The notes: generated by a model not told the origin, from the letters alone. Shown: positions 12,790-24,658, counted from the first letter of the stretch. The stretch: DNA of 64,000 nucleotides from Burhinus oedicnemus (GCA_008921705.1 VFFE01007081.1:1355011-1419010); one strand, 5' to 3'. Translations and numbers: made by a program.

Positions 12790-13500
12790 GGGGTTAGATG
12801 AGTGGGCAGTGGGGTGGATTGAGAACTGACTGAATGGCAGAGCTCAGAGGGCTGTGAGCAGTGGCGCAGAGTCTAGTTGGAGGCCTGTAGCTAGTGACGT
12901 TTCCCAGGGGTCAGTACTGGGTCCAGTCTTGTTCAACATCGTCATCAATGGCCTGGATGAGGGGACAGAGTGTACCATCAGCAAGCTTGCTGATGACACA
13001 AAACTGGGAGGAGTGGCTGACACACCGGAAGGCTGTGCCACCATACAGCAAGACCTGGACAGACTGGAGAGTTGGGCAGAGAGGAACTTACGGAAGTTCA
13101 ACAAGGGCAAATGTAGGGTCCTGCACCTAGGAAGGAATAATGCTGTGCACCAGTACAGGTTAGGGGTTGACCTGCTGGAAAGCAGCTCTGCAGAGAGGGA
13201 TCTGGGAGTCCTGGTGGACAAGAAGATGACCATAAGCCAGCAATGTGTCCTTGTGGCCAAGAAGACCAATGGTATCCTGGGGTGCATCAAGAGGAATGTG
13301 GCAAGCAGGTCGCGGGAGGTTATCCTTCTCTGCTCTGCCCTGGTGAGGCCACATCTGGAGTACTGTGTCCAGATCTGTGCTCCCCAGTTCAAGAAAGACA
13401 AGGAAGTACTGGAGAGAGTCCAGTGGAGAGCTACGAAGATGATCAAGGGACTGGAACATCTCTCTTATGAGGAAAGGCTGAGAGACCTAGGTCTGTTTCG
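12790..13500 (+). mobile_element. CR1 LINE copy A, left part, split by CR1 copy B
   Basis: This is a plus-strand CR1 that starts inside ORF2 (5'-truncated, as most CR1 copies are) at about GGGTTAGATGAGTGGGCAG. It runs through the second half of the reverse transcriptase and breaks off after AGACCTAGGTCTGTTTC. The rest of the same element resumes at 14574 with GCCTGGAGAAGAGAAGACTG, so the 1.07 kb between the parts is a later insertion. The coding frame has no stop or frameshift up to the break, which suggests a fairly young element at the time of disruption. Confidence 0.93.
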
Positions 13501-13549
13501 CAGAATCATAGAATGGTTAGAGTTGGAAGGGACCTTCAAGATCATCTAG
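12854..13549 (+). pseudogene. CR1 ORF2 reverse transcriptase fragment, with chimeric tail
   Basis: An open frame of 231 codons (first codon ATG, but internal to the original ORF2) covers the C-terminal half of a CR1 reverse transcriptase. Block 4-type [12 protein letters not shown] lies at residues 18-29. The catalytic block follows at residues 45-48 as LADD, where F or Y before ADD is usual, so the residue before the aspartates is changed. HLGRNN at 91-96, DLGVLVD at 116-122 and [14 protein letters not shown] at 153-170 follow the CR1 order. Residues from about 216 ([16 protein letters not shown]) are not CR1 protein: they are read from the antisense 3' end of the inserted CR1 copy B. The endonuclease and the first half of the RT are missing, so it cannot be autonomous. 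A working CR1 ORF2 protein carries out target-primed reverse transcription in the nucleus. Confidence 0.85.
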
Positions 13550-14573
13550 TTCTAATCCCCCTGGCATGAGCCAGGGTACCTCACACTAAACCAGGTTGCT
13601 CAAAGCCCCATCCAGCCTGGCCTTGAACACCTCCAGGGATGGGACATCCATAACTTCCCTGGGAAACCTGTTCCAGTGTCTCACCGCCCTCACAGTGACA
13701 AATTTCTACCTAATATCTAATCTAAACCTACCTTCTTCCAGTTTGAAGCCATTACCCCTCGTCCCATCACTACATACACTTGTAAAAAGTCCCTCTCCAG
13801 CTTTCTTGTAGGTGCCCTTCAGATACTGGAAGGCTGCTATAATGTCTCCCTGGAGCCTTCTCTTTTCCAGGCTGAACAACCCCAACTCTCTCACTCTGTC
13901 CTCATAGCAGAGGTGTTCCAGCCCTCTGATCATCTTCCTGGCCCTACTCTGGACTGGCTCCAGTAGGTCCATGTCCTTATGCTGGGAATTCCAGAGCTGG
14001 ATGTAGTACTCCAGGTGGGGTCTCACCAGAGTGGAGTAGAGGGGGAGAATCACCTCCCTTGACCTGCTGTCCATGCTTCTTCTGATGCAGCCCAGGATGC
14101 AGTTGGCTTTCTGGGCTGCAAGTGCTCATGTTGAGCTTCTCACCCATCAGCACCCCCAAGTCCTTCTCCTCAGGGCTGCTCTCAATCCATTCGCTGCCCA
14201 GTCTGTATTTGTGCTTGGGTTTGCCCTGACCCAGCTATGGGACCTTGTACTTGGCCTTGTTGAACTTCATGAGGATTGCACAGGCCCAGCTGTCAAGGTC
14301 CCTCTGGACCACTCCACGCAGCTTGGTGTCGTCGGCAAATTTGCTGAGGGTGCTCTCAGTCCCACTGTCCGTGTCACTGACAAAATGTTAAAGAGCACTG
14401 GTCCCAGTACTAACCCCTGAGGAATGTCACTCGTCACTGGTTGCCACTTAAACATCGAGCCGTTGACGGCACCTCTTTGAGTGTGGCCAGCCAGCCAATT
14501 CCTTATCCACTGAGTGGTCCATCTATCAAATCCATGTCTCCAATTTAGAGACAAGGACGTTGTGCAGGACAGT
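13501..14573 (-). mobile_element. CR1 LINE copy B, antisense, nested in copy A
   Basis: This is a minus-strand CR1 of about 1.07 kb. Its 3' end lies at 13501 with CAGAATCATAGAATGG, the reverse complement of the CR1 terminal octamers, followed by GTTGGAAGGGACC. Its 5' truncation is near 14573, after GTTGTGCAGGACAGT. It interrupts copy A between CTGTTTC and GCCTGG, so B inserted after A. No clear target-site duplication is seen, as is usual for CR1. It belongs to a different CR1 subfamily from A, judging by its distinct RT-region sequence (for example CCTGAGGAATGTCACTCGTC). Confidence 0.93.
13706..14074 (-). pseudogene. CR1 copy B ORF2 C-terminal fragment
   Basis: A minus-strand open frame of 122 codons corresponds to the end of the CR1 ORF2 protein. 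It contains [20 protein letters not shown] at residues 4-23, [20 protein letters not shown] near residue 44 and [17 protein letters not shown] at its end. The upstream reverse-transcriptase part of B is in other frames: 14267-14554 reads [10 protein letters not shown] and then shifts out of frame before the catalytic block, and 13977-14159 reads a further shifted piece. At least two frameshifts are therefore present and the copy is dead. Confidence 0.75.
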
Positions 14574-14934
14574 AGAGAAGCCTGGAGAAGAGAAGACTGA
14601 GAGGGGATCTCATCAATGCTTATAAATATCTAAAGGGTAGGCGTCAAGAGGATGGGGCCGGACTCTTTTCAGTGGTGCCCAGCAACAGGACAAGGGGCAA
14701 CAGGCACAGACTGGAACACAGGAAACTCCATCTCAACATGAGGAGGAACTTCTTTACTTTGAGAGTGACAGAGCACTGGAACAGCCTGCCTGGAGAGGCA
14801 GTGGAGTCTCCTTCTCTAGAGATACTCAAAACCTGCCTGGATGTGATCCTGTGCAACCTGCTCTAGGTGAACCTGCTTTGGCAGGTTCAGATGATCTCTG
14901 AAGGTCCCTTCCAACCCCTACCACTCTGTGACAT
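14574..14934 (+). mobile_element. CR1 LINE copy A, right part with ORF2 end and 3' UTR
   Basis: This is the continuation of copy A. It opens with GCCTGGAGAAGAGAAGACTG, the segment that normally follows LGLF in CR1 ORF2. The frame continues from there without a stop to TAG at 14864-14866 (including [20 protein letters not shown]), so the coding frame of A is intact apart from the insertion and the missing 5' part. The 3' UTR carries GATGATCTCTGAAGGTCCCT and ends near ACCACTCTGTGACATG. Confidence 0.9.
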
Positions 14935-17900
14935 GCACTGTGACATACATTTCTGAAGGGCTCATGTTCAGCCCTGACAGATGGGTGGTAAATTGTAAAT
15001 TCTGCTCGCGCTCGGTTTTGCAGGGGCCATCGTTCCAATGAAGGCAGTTAAAACTGTCAACACCTAACAGTGCTTGAAGATAATGAATGTAATATAAACC
15101 TGGGAAGCCCGTGGCTTCCCACATAGCAGATGAAATCCACTGCGTCTCTGCATTTCAAGAAAGCCTCTTAATCCTATTCAGGCATTCATAATAATACAGT
15201 GCTTATATAAAAAATGCTGCTTGTTCAAAGAAGCATGTTAACAAAAAAGTTAAAAGTATTTAAGCATTCTATGTTTAATGTGTTCCAAAACCACTCCAGT
15301 ATGTTGACAGCTGGTTATTAATTACAGTGCCATGGATAAATGTGCCATGATAATGCAGCACATAATTTTATGTAACTTATACACATTTTCCAACGCATGC
15401 TCAGTGTTTTCTTGGTAGATTTCAGTAATAAAATATGATACAGTGGATTTTCATGTTCTTTATTAGCTTAGCTCATTTTAGTTGAGTGCAATGTGGGAGT
15501 GAATTTCATTATCAGTTAGTAATATTTGTGAAACTTGCTTATTTTTATAGAAGTAAATGTCTTTGTATTTAAGTCACTTTCCTCTTTTTGGAAGGAAGAG
15601 AGGAGGAATAAGCACTCGGTAAGGCTCTTTCAGAAGGACTAAAAGCAGGAAACTTAATGATGGAAGAGGCCGGGCTTTCAAAATCCTTCTTTGAAATAAA
15701 ATAGAATACAAAGTATTGTAGTATAAAGTAATCCCCAAGGAAAGTAATTAAATAGAGAAATGATCATGAAATGTGTGAAGTAATTGCTGAGAATCATGCA
15801 TACAGAAATAATTTGTTTTCTGTCAGTGTGTGTGGCTTTAACTAGAATAGATTATTGTTTGAAGACAGTTACAGCTGCCACTAGCCATGGAGTATTCTGT
15901 GTGATTTCCCTCTTATTTGGCTATTGCAAGCTTGAGCTTTTTAATTATGTGACTTGATATTATAGGAGGGATTTAGAGTGATAACATACGACTTTTGTTG
16001 TAGAAATCACATAGATGCTCTAGAAGTGTTCAGTAGTTATTTTTACAAATGCTGGTCCGTACACATATCCACGCACATGCATGATATTTACAGAACTCGA
16101 AGATGATAGTTTCTGCCAAGAATCAATTTTATTGCAACAAATAGCTTATCTGTGTTATCCTCAAACACTTCCCGTTGCTTTCAGAGAGCTGTGCTCTTTG
16201 TTGCCCATCCTCAAGCTGCAGAGTATTTAGTGTATTATTAGTTAAAACAGTAAAGGGATGCAAATTGCAATTCATCAGTAGCACGTGTGAACCCACTTGC
16301 TGAGACTCTGATGCTCTTGGTAAGTCGCGTTGTTGTGGGAACACATAAAAAAGAACAAATGGAGCTGGGGAGAATTTATGCCAGCTCTGAAGGCAATAAC
16401 CCATTTTATGTACGTACTTGAAGGTGCAATTCAGAAAAGAATTTCACTTTCAACTTTCTGACATAGCAAAGATGTCCAAATTAAATCTACATGGGGGAAA
16501 GGAACTTAGCTCTCCTCTCCACAGATTACTGTCCAAGGACAGAAAAGGTGATAGTTACTGTGCCCTGAATAGTTAAGCACCACACAACAACCTGACTGAT
16601 ATTTTCTCATCATCTCTCTGTGGAAGCTCGTCATTGCTGCTTCTATTTTTCTCTTTAATGCTTTTCTATGGAAAGATAAGACACCTGTTTTTGTAAAACT
16701 ACAAGCATTTAATTCAAAGTAAACAAATGAAAACTTTGTGTGATAGAAGCTATACAGTAGAGCTTTGGCTTAATTTTTAATTAATACTAAAGTATTTACT
16801 TAGAATTACAGATGCCTGTGCTAAACAGTTCCAAGAAATGCTGCAGAACTGCCACGTAAAACTCTGCAAAATCCTGGGTGCATTTCAGCTATTACTTGCA
16901 TATAAAATGGATTTTTTTAACAATTTGTTACTTACTCCTTTGTAATGTAGAAAGAACAGTTGGTTAGGAGGAGGGATACATTGGCTTTTGGAAATTAGTA
17001 AGTGAAATACACCACTGTGGGAATGAATATAGCTAGGGGAGGATATAGATAAAGTTGCTGTGCACTAGTAAAACTGACACACCAGGCGATTAACTGGCTT
17101 TGTAGAATAAGGGTCTATAAACACTAATGGCGGTTAGCTTAGTTTTATACAAGTGAGCTGTTCCACTCTAAGACAAAGTATTTCTCACTCATGTCTAAAG
17201 TTAATGGAACTTTCAATTGTTTGAAGTGTTAATCCCATGGATGTTGTTTTCTGGAATGGGAGTTAGTATAAAACTGATTATTACATTTTTGCATATCCCA
17301 GAATGCTTTTCTGAGGAGAAAGTAAGTTTTGACTAAGACTAAGGGTGGGTGTCGTGGTTTGGGCCAGACTGGCCACTGAAATGAATGATAGATGCTCTCT
17401 TCCACCTCCCTCTCCAAGGACATTGGGTTTGGGGTGGTTTTACTTTTGAGGACTGCTGTGGTGGTGGGTTTGGGGTTTTTTTTGCTTTTTTTGTGTTCTT
17501 TTATTTTTCTTGTGAGCATCTCTCTATTTAATGTATTGCACATGCTTTAATGATGCTTCTTGTGTCATTCAAGCTTCAGGCATCTTCACTTTGGTCGTGG
17601 AGTGTGATACCAAACTGGACAATATTAATTCATTCTAATTTTTTTCCATTTTGGTCTTGGGCTAATAGCTGCATGCTGTAGTCACTGATCAGCTCAAGTT
17701 ATGGAATAAAGCGTATTTCACATGTGTTTAATAAATGCACATACTTTGTTCTAACTCCTGTTTCTGCAGTTTTTAAGACAAAACACTACAGGGCTGCATC
17801 AATGTGCACTACAGAATCCAGCCAGTAGTCGTTTTTCCCACTGAAAAGTGCTATTGAGAGTCATACAAAGAAACAAGTCAACCTGCTGAGGAGGCGGGGG

Positions 17901-19076
17901 GGAAAGAAAGTTTGACTCTTCAGCTAGTTTCTCAAATAACCTCCCCTGAATTTCTTGGGAGAATAAATATCAAAAGACAAATTAAAATTAATAATAAAAA
18001 AAAAAGACTTCTATTACTTAAAGTTTTGGGAAGACTTCAGAATTTTATAAATGTTAATATTAATTTTGGATCAGAAATAAATGGGTTAAACTCTGCATTT
18101 AGATCAGGTTTCTACTTTCCAGCTAGTTCTGCCAAGAAGTCATTCCACTGGAACATTAGGAAGGAAATAAACTTTTAAACATAATTTAGGACCGGAAAAA
18201 TCTTTTATGGTTGTATTTTGTATCATGACTTTTATAAAAATTACAACATTTATTTAAAAAATGAAACAATCTTTCAGATATGTACAGAGTAAAATAGTAC
18301 ATCCTTCGGACCAAATGTCAGGCATGTTACTGTTTTCTGCATTTGCTTTAACAGTTCTAAGTGTTTAACATTCTTAGCAACTAGTTCATATACTAATGGC
18401 TTAATTCAGTAAAATCCTCTAAGAATATGGAAATCTGCCCAGTCCCTGAAAAATCATTCTGGGGCTTGTTCAACAATGCAAATGCTTACATAAGAGCTTG
18501 TGGGGTCTTTGGTTTTATTTAAGTACTGTCCTAAAAGTATTTTCCTGTTGGCTTTTTTTTTTGAGGGACCTGTAACTCTGAAGCAGTTTGTTTATTCTTT
18601 TCAGACAGCATAAATATGTTCTTTTTCCCTCTCTGTCTTTTTACTTAAAGCCATTGTTGCAGTAGAACTATGCTTGATGCTGTTACTTCCATTGAATAAC
18701 ACCTTATCCTTCAAGTATTTTCAAATTCCTTGTATAAGATGCTACTTCTAAGAATAAGGATCTTTAAACTTGGTCCTTCTAGAGAAACCAGCACAAGAAA
18801 GATGCACAATTTTTCATACGGCTTGAATAATTTTGATTTTTATCATGACTTGCAGAATTCCATAGCTTAACATTTTTATTCTTGCAACATGAACAAATTA
18901 CTCCAATGATGGCAGCAATTCTCCCTTGCTATTCCTTGGAAAGAACCTGCATGCTTTGGGCAGCTCTCAGACCTCTTGTGTATTCAATGAACAGAGAGAT
19001 AATTGTATATAGAAATTTGGTTTCCAAATTTTGGACAATGGGCACATATTCTGAAAGAAAAAAAAAATCTTTGGTC
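14935..19076. other. Non-coding spacer with one LTR fragment
   Basis: AT-rich DNA, no gene recognised. It contains the LTR fragment at 17350 and a G/T-rich tract just after it (17455-17491). The block around 15285-15420 (GACAGCTGGTTATTAATTAC followed by AGTGCCATGG) and 15920-16010 has a balanced, motif-rich look of conserved non-coding DNA, but this cannot be judged from one sequence. Confidence 0.5.
17350..17425 (+). mobile_element. LTR fragment of an avian endogenous retrovirus (left end)
   Basis: It begins with the canonical TG of an LTR in TGTCGTGGTTTGGGCCAGAC and continues with CTGGCCACTGAAATGAATGA and a pyrimidine-rich CTCTCTTCCACCTCCCTCTC. The same sequence occurs in reverse orientation at 58735-58804, which shows it is a dispersed repeat. 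TGTSRTGGTTT starts are typical of bird ERV LTRs. No internal retroviral genes, primer-binding site or second LTR are visible nearby, so this is a solo or fragmentary LTR whose right limit is uncertain. The following G/T-rich stretch may be decayed LTR or simple repeat. Confidence 0.6.
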
Positions 19077-19556
19077 AGCACAGGAAAGAGATGGACCTGT
19101 TAGAGCTATTCCAGAGGAGGGCCACAAAAATGATCAGAGGGCTGGAGCACCTCTCCTGTGAGGACAGGCTGAGAGAGTTGGGGTTGTTCAGCCTGGTGAA
19201 GACTCTGGGGAGACCTTACTGTGGCCTTTCAGTACTTAAAGGGGGCCTACAGGAAAGATGGGGACGAACTTTTTAGCAGTGCCTGTTGCGATAGGACAAA
19301 GAGTAATGGTTTTAAACTAAAAGAAGGTAGATTGAGACTAATATAAGGAAGAAATTTTTTACAATGAGGGTGCTGAAACACCACAACAAGTTGCCCAGAG
19401 AGGTGGTAGGTGCCCCATCCCTGGAAACATTCAAGGTCAGGTTGGATGGGGCTCTGAGCAACCTGATGTAGTTGGATGTCCCTGCTTATCGCAGGGGCTT
19501 TGGACTAGACGACCTTTAAAGGTCCCTTCTGACACAAACTGTTCTATGATTATTCA
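19077..19556 (+). mobile_element. CR1 LINE 3' end
   Basis: This is a plus-strand, strongly 5'-truncated CR1. It starts in the last part of ORF2 (CAGCACAGGAAAGAGATGGA, then frame [21 protein letters not shown]) and runs to the 3' end GACCTTTAAAGGTCCCTTCT and TTCTATGATTATTC. The coding part is frameshifted around 19200-19280 (the 61-codon frame ends at 19276 in the middle of the protein), so it is dead. The 3' UTR is well kept: TTGGATGGGGCTCTGAGCAA, then GGACTAGACGACC. Confidence 0.92.
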
Positions 19557-21252
19557 AAAGGAAACAGCAATAATATTCACTGGATTGCCATTGAAAGCAA
19601 ATCATGCTTGTGACTGAGTGTGAGCAAAGCCAGGTCTAGGCTGGTGGCAGTGGTCTGCAGCTATGTGCCAGCTCCACCAGCAGTGATGTGGGAGGCCCAG
19701 TGTTTATTAACAGAGGTATAATTTGTCAAATGTTAAAATTAACATTTAAAATGTTAACTAGACAAAATGAACCACAGGTGTGTAGATGATTGAGGTCTGT
19801 CCTTCTAGAGTCAAATATTGATGATTGAGACCTCCAAGTCTATTGTGAAACAAAAAAAAATTAAAATGTCTGTTTTTTTTTAACTAGCTGATTGCATGTG
19901 CAGGGAGGAGATCATCTGGGACATATGAAGGGGGTAAAAACACAATTTCCAGTCTTACAACTGAAACAATCCTCCAAGAATTCTACTGAGCCTACCATAA
20001 ATACCTTTTATTTTAACTGAAGGTAAACCAAAGTGTTTTCAACCAAAATGGTAATTTTCAAAAAAGTCTTAATAAAACTGTCACTTGAGCTTATAGCTAC
20101 AGTTGGTCTCATAATAACACTTAAATGTTACAGACATCTTTAATTCTTATAATTAGGAAGAAGCAGAAATAAGGACAGAATATCTTGCTTTGCAAGCACC
20201 TGCCTTATTAGTGGTTTCCTCATTTTATTTTATTTAACAGCATGCAACTTTACCTACTTTGGCATGCCCCCATATAGTTACAGTTTTGTTTCAAACACCA
20301 TCATGAGATGATACATTACCAGGCTTTCATTTCGATAGCTTCATACTACATTTTAACAAATCATATGCATCTGTGGATCCTTCCCTCCCAGTCTGGTGCC
20401 AGAAGCCTCACTAGGTTGAAACCCAGAAAATACCAAAATCTAAACCCCCCAAAATACCGCAATTTAAAAGATAAAATTTGAATATTTTCAATAACCTGAA
20501 GAGTCTGTGCCCCTGGAAAAATGGCAGGCAAATATGTTCTGTCCGCCTTCTGAATGGAAGGAGTAGAGATTGAGGGGAGAGGAGCTTTTGGAGAGATGCA
20601 ACTAGAAGTCCCAGAAATGAGAAAATGTGGAAGGCAATAAGCAAAATAACAAAACCTAAAGTATTCTCCACAGGGACTGTGTTAAGTAAGGGGATGAAAC
20701 AGCTATGCATTCAATAAATTTGAACATGTACTGAAGAATATAGGAGTTTATTTTGCTATCTAGTCAAATTACTGTTAATTGGAGTAGAAAATTAAAGTAA
20801 CTTAGAAACAAATTCAGTCTCATTCAAATATTTGTTTCACATGCCACCTACTTTCCCATCCCCTTCCAGTATACAAAACAGACGAGAAGAAAAAATCCAG
20901 CTGTAGAAACAAGTTGAAGCACTCCGTGACAAATTGTAGAGTGTGTTACTTACTGAGATGAGAATTTAATCAAAAAGACCTGAAAGTTAGCACAAGAGAT
21001 TTTGCATGAGTTTAACTTGTTAATGTTTTTGAAATGCATGCATTAGGATGTGATTTTTTTTTTTGAGTGATAGGCCTTGAGTTTGCGTCTTCACGCCTTT
21101 CCACTCCCATCCTGAAAATCCTTCCACTAGATTGGATGCTCTTGTTTTAAATAACCTAGATTAATCTTGCTTGTTCCATATTAGCCAAACTAAGTACATC
21201 CTTTACTAGCTAGATGAAATTCATGTTTTTCAATTAAATTTATTAATTCAGT

Positions 21253-21256
<4 letters not shown>

Positions 21257-21299
<43 letters not shown>
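21257..21299 (+). repeat. Poly(A) run of 43 bases, possible retroposed transcript tail
   Basis: Forty-three consecutive A, followed by GGAAAAAGAAAAGAG. An ATTAAA hexamer lies at 21233-21238, 18 bases before the run, the normal spacing of a polyadenylation signal. That would fit the end of a retroposed transcript. I found no recognisable gene body upstream and could not identify flanking target-site duplications. Plain slippage of an A-rich run is the alternative. Confidence 0.6.
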
Positions 21300-21301
<2 letters not shown>

Positions 21302-24300
21302 AAAAAGAAAAGAGTAAGTACAAAATGGAATATTCAGTGGGGTTTACCTTCCTGAAGATCTTTGTCCTCTCACTTCAAAAGGAAACTTTTGTGTGTTGGA
21401 GGTTCAGGTGTCCTAGCCTCCAATGTTTATCATGAAAGACACCAGCTCTTCCAAACCAATTGTGTAGCATAATTGGTATAATTATATCTTTTCTCAGGCT
21501 CCTGGTGTATGTTAAGAACAGTTAAATTGAATTGTCTTCTGTTATTGTAGATCATCCCTGTGTCTCGCTGATAAGTTTATGTGGCATGGATACTGTACGC
21601 TTTCTTTTTCCATCATTTTACCTTGCCCTTTTAGCTCCTGGACTTACTATTATATTGTTAATTTTATCCTTTCCCTCAGTTCATCTGAAAGTCATTTCTG
21701 TATTTACTGTCTTGGAAGATTTTATTCAGGATCATAAGTTTTAATACCAAGTTATATCTGCTTCAATGGATATAACATACAACTGTTTTGCTCAGTGCTT
21801 CCACTGAGCTGTAATATTGCAAATATATTCAGAAACACTCTAATGGGTGGCTCTAACACTGTGTTGCCCAGAATAAGCTCATCATAATTCTTTATTTTCT
21901 GTTATCTTAAAAATAAGAGCAAATTTAATAGAAAATTGAAAACAAAATTGTGTGGTTGAATTTAAATCCATCCCAAAAAGTAGGATGCAGTTGAATATCA
22001 CAGCTGCAGTTTCCTGCAGTGTCCTTCTGAATGATACTAAAAGCAGTGGCTGAATATTCTCTGCTTAAACTGATAAAAATAAGAAAGTCTTTCCTACTTC
22101 AATCCTCCCCCTTGTGTGTACAGACAAAATATGTCAAGTGAAGAAAATCTCTTGGAACAATCACTTAGACTCTTTGCAAACCCTGTATTTTACTGCTTTT
22201 TGAACTGTAGACTTCATTAAAAATCAAGGCAACAACTTTGATAAAAAGGGCCTTTTTATATAATAAAAAAGAAAGCAAATGGAATGTCATGTCAAGCTGC
22301 AGCACAAAACAAATGTAACGTGCATAGATGTATATTTTAAAAGATATGGTTAAAACAGAAGTTAAGTTAAAATTCTCATGTGCTGTGTACAAATAGCCCA
22401 GAACAGAGGCACCCTGGAGATCTGTATAGCAATATTAAGTAAATTATTGCAAAAATCAAATGCATCAAACTAATAGATCTATTAAATAGATGGTATTTCA
22501 AGAGACAATCTGTGCATCTGACAGCCCTTTACTATGTAAAGCATTATGAAATGCAGCTATTTACACAACAGCTTATGTGGTCTCTTATTTCTTGCAGTAT
22601 TTCAAAATGTTCTTCTAGTCTACCACTTGTCAAAATGTATTAGTTGGCATTTGCCTTTGTTAAAGACTTCATAATGCTGCCAAGTTAGTTTAAGGATTTG
22701 TTGACAATTATTAGGGAAGCTTGCAATATAAGTAACTTTATTTCATGTTGTATTATGATGCTTTACACATTGTATTGCTTAATAATTAAAACCAAATTTT
22801 TCTTTAAGGAGAAAAAACTAGTTTGTTTCAGTGAAGTTAATAAATAATGTTAATTTCAAAAATGAAAGGCTGTGTTAAATGATGTAGTATGGTAGTTCCA
22901 TGATTTGCTTGCTATCAATAGTTGCTTGGGAATAAAACAGCTACTTAACACCTGCAGAAGTTTAATAAGATACATTAGATACATTAGAAATGAGGTACAG
23001 CTTATCAAGTTTTACTTTTCAAAATTTTTCTGTCAATAGAACTTGAAAAAGAAAAATAACAAAATTACTTCTCCCTTCTTCTTGATCCTCATTGTTGAAA
23101 ATCAATATGCTCTCTAGTAGGAAACACTGTTTTGGAAGAGAGCTAACACTTGCAAATGAGTTTCACTGGGGATAAAAAAATGTGTGCGTGTACACTTAGA
23201 AGAATGGAATAGTGCATAGTTTTATGATATGACTAATTTCCTTATGCTGACTGTAACTTGCTCTTCCTGAGGCTCTTTCAAGGTGTCTTGTTTTCAAAAT
23301 CAGGAGGAGAGGTATAACATTGGCTAAGTTTTAAAATAGAAGCACTTTTGGCTCTTTTTAAAAAGGCTGAAATTTCCCAGCAGACCTTGTTGCTTGCTTT
23401 TCTTGTTATTTAAATTTCCTATATAGCACAGTGCTGATCATTGTGGAGAAGAGTCCACCTTATGCCTCTTGCACTGAACCATCGGATCCTCAAAATAGTG
23501 TTATTTGAGGATGAAGGGTTTGAAATGCTGACTAGCCAAGTAACATGAACTATATGAGGTGGTGCAAAGGAATAGACTTTCTGGATCTGGGTGGACCAGT
23601 GTCCAAGTAGCACCAGGCTATGTCTTGTGCTGTAAAGCCATGTGCTGGGGAGCCTAGCACATGGTATGTACCAAAGTTGTTCTGCTCAGCACCCAGAAAT
23701 CCTCAGACTCTTTTGAACTGCGACTGCTCAGGTAGCTAGAGTATTTGGAGCATGTCCCCTGGTGTGATGTTCCCAAAAGAGGCTGTGTTCAGGTGGTGCA
23801 AGTGCAGCACACGTGGGTTTTTAGTGGATTGCACTTACTTGGGGTACAGAAAAGCTCCCTGAAATCTATGTGGTCCAGGTCAAACTTGGTGGTTTGGCAG
23901 GTCTAGAAAAGCAAGAGTGTAATTTGGAGAACAGTATAAAAACACATTTAGCTGCAGGAGGCATTGTTTTCCTGAGTTCCACTGTGCTACACTTCATTTG
24001 AACGATGAGTAATTTTTAATATTTCTATCCTTAAAACACTTCTTTGTTTTACTGAGAAGCTGTTTCTTCATCTAACCTTCTTATGCTAGATTACACTGTT
24101 CCTGTTTTCCCTTTACGTGCACAGGTGACGAAAGGGATTGTCGACAATAAGAGAAGAACTTGTGACCCAGAGGTTAAAAAACTTTAACTTTGTCCTATGT
24201 CAATACTGGTAGATAGGGTCACATTTGAGGAACTGTGTGACATGGATGTGGGCTCTCGGTGACGCTTCTAGCAGCCTTCATCCATACAGTAAAAAACCCT

Positions 24301-24658
24301 AATCTCGTTTCTCTTCACAGCCTAGGCATGATCCTTCTGCACTAGGATAGGCTGAGTTTAAAAATGTGCATCATTTGTCTGCATTCTCACTTTTCCCTAG
24401 ATAAATAGACTGTTTTTAAAACTGCAAACCCCACATCTTTTCTAAGTACTAAATTCATTATTTTAGAAGGTTTTTATAAGAGCAAGAACAAACCCTTCCT
24501 CAGTTGTGAAATTTGCTTATGAGACTTACATTAAAATACATCAGTAGATATGATTTCCCATCAGTGCATTACTTCTAAAATTTCAGAAACAGGAATCACT
24601 TCTAAAGTGATTTATAAGTGTGTAATGAGCATACTGATTAGTTTGATTTTATTTCTAG

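Noticed and set aside
12844..13446. 200-codon minus-strand frame opposite CR1 copy A
   Set aside because: It is the antisense shadow of the CR1 reverse-transcriptase frame. The plus-strand frame matches CR1 ORF2 in order and motifs.
14073..14420. 115-codon plus-strand frame
   Set aside because: It is antisense to CR1 copy B, so it is a shadow frame.
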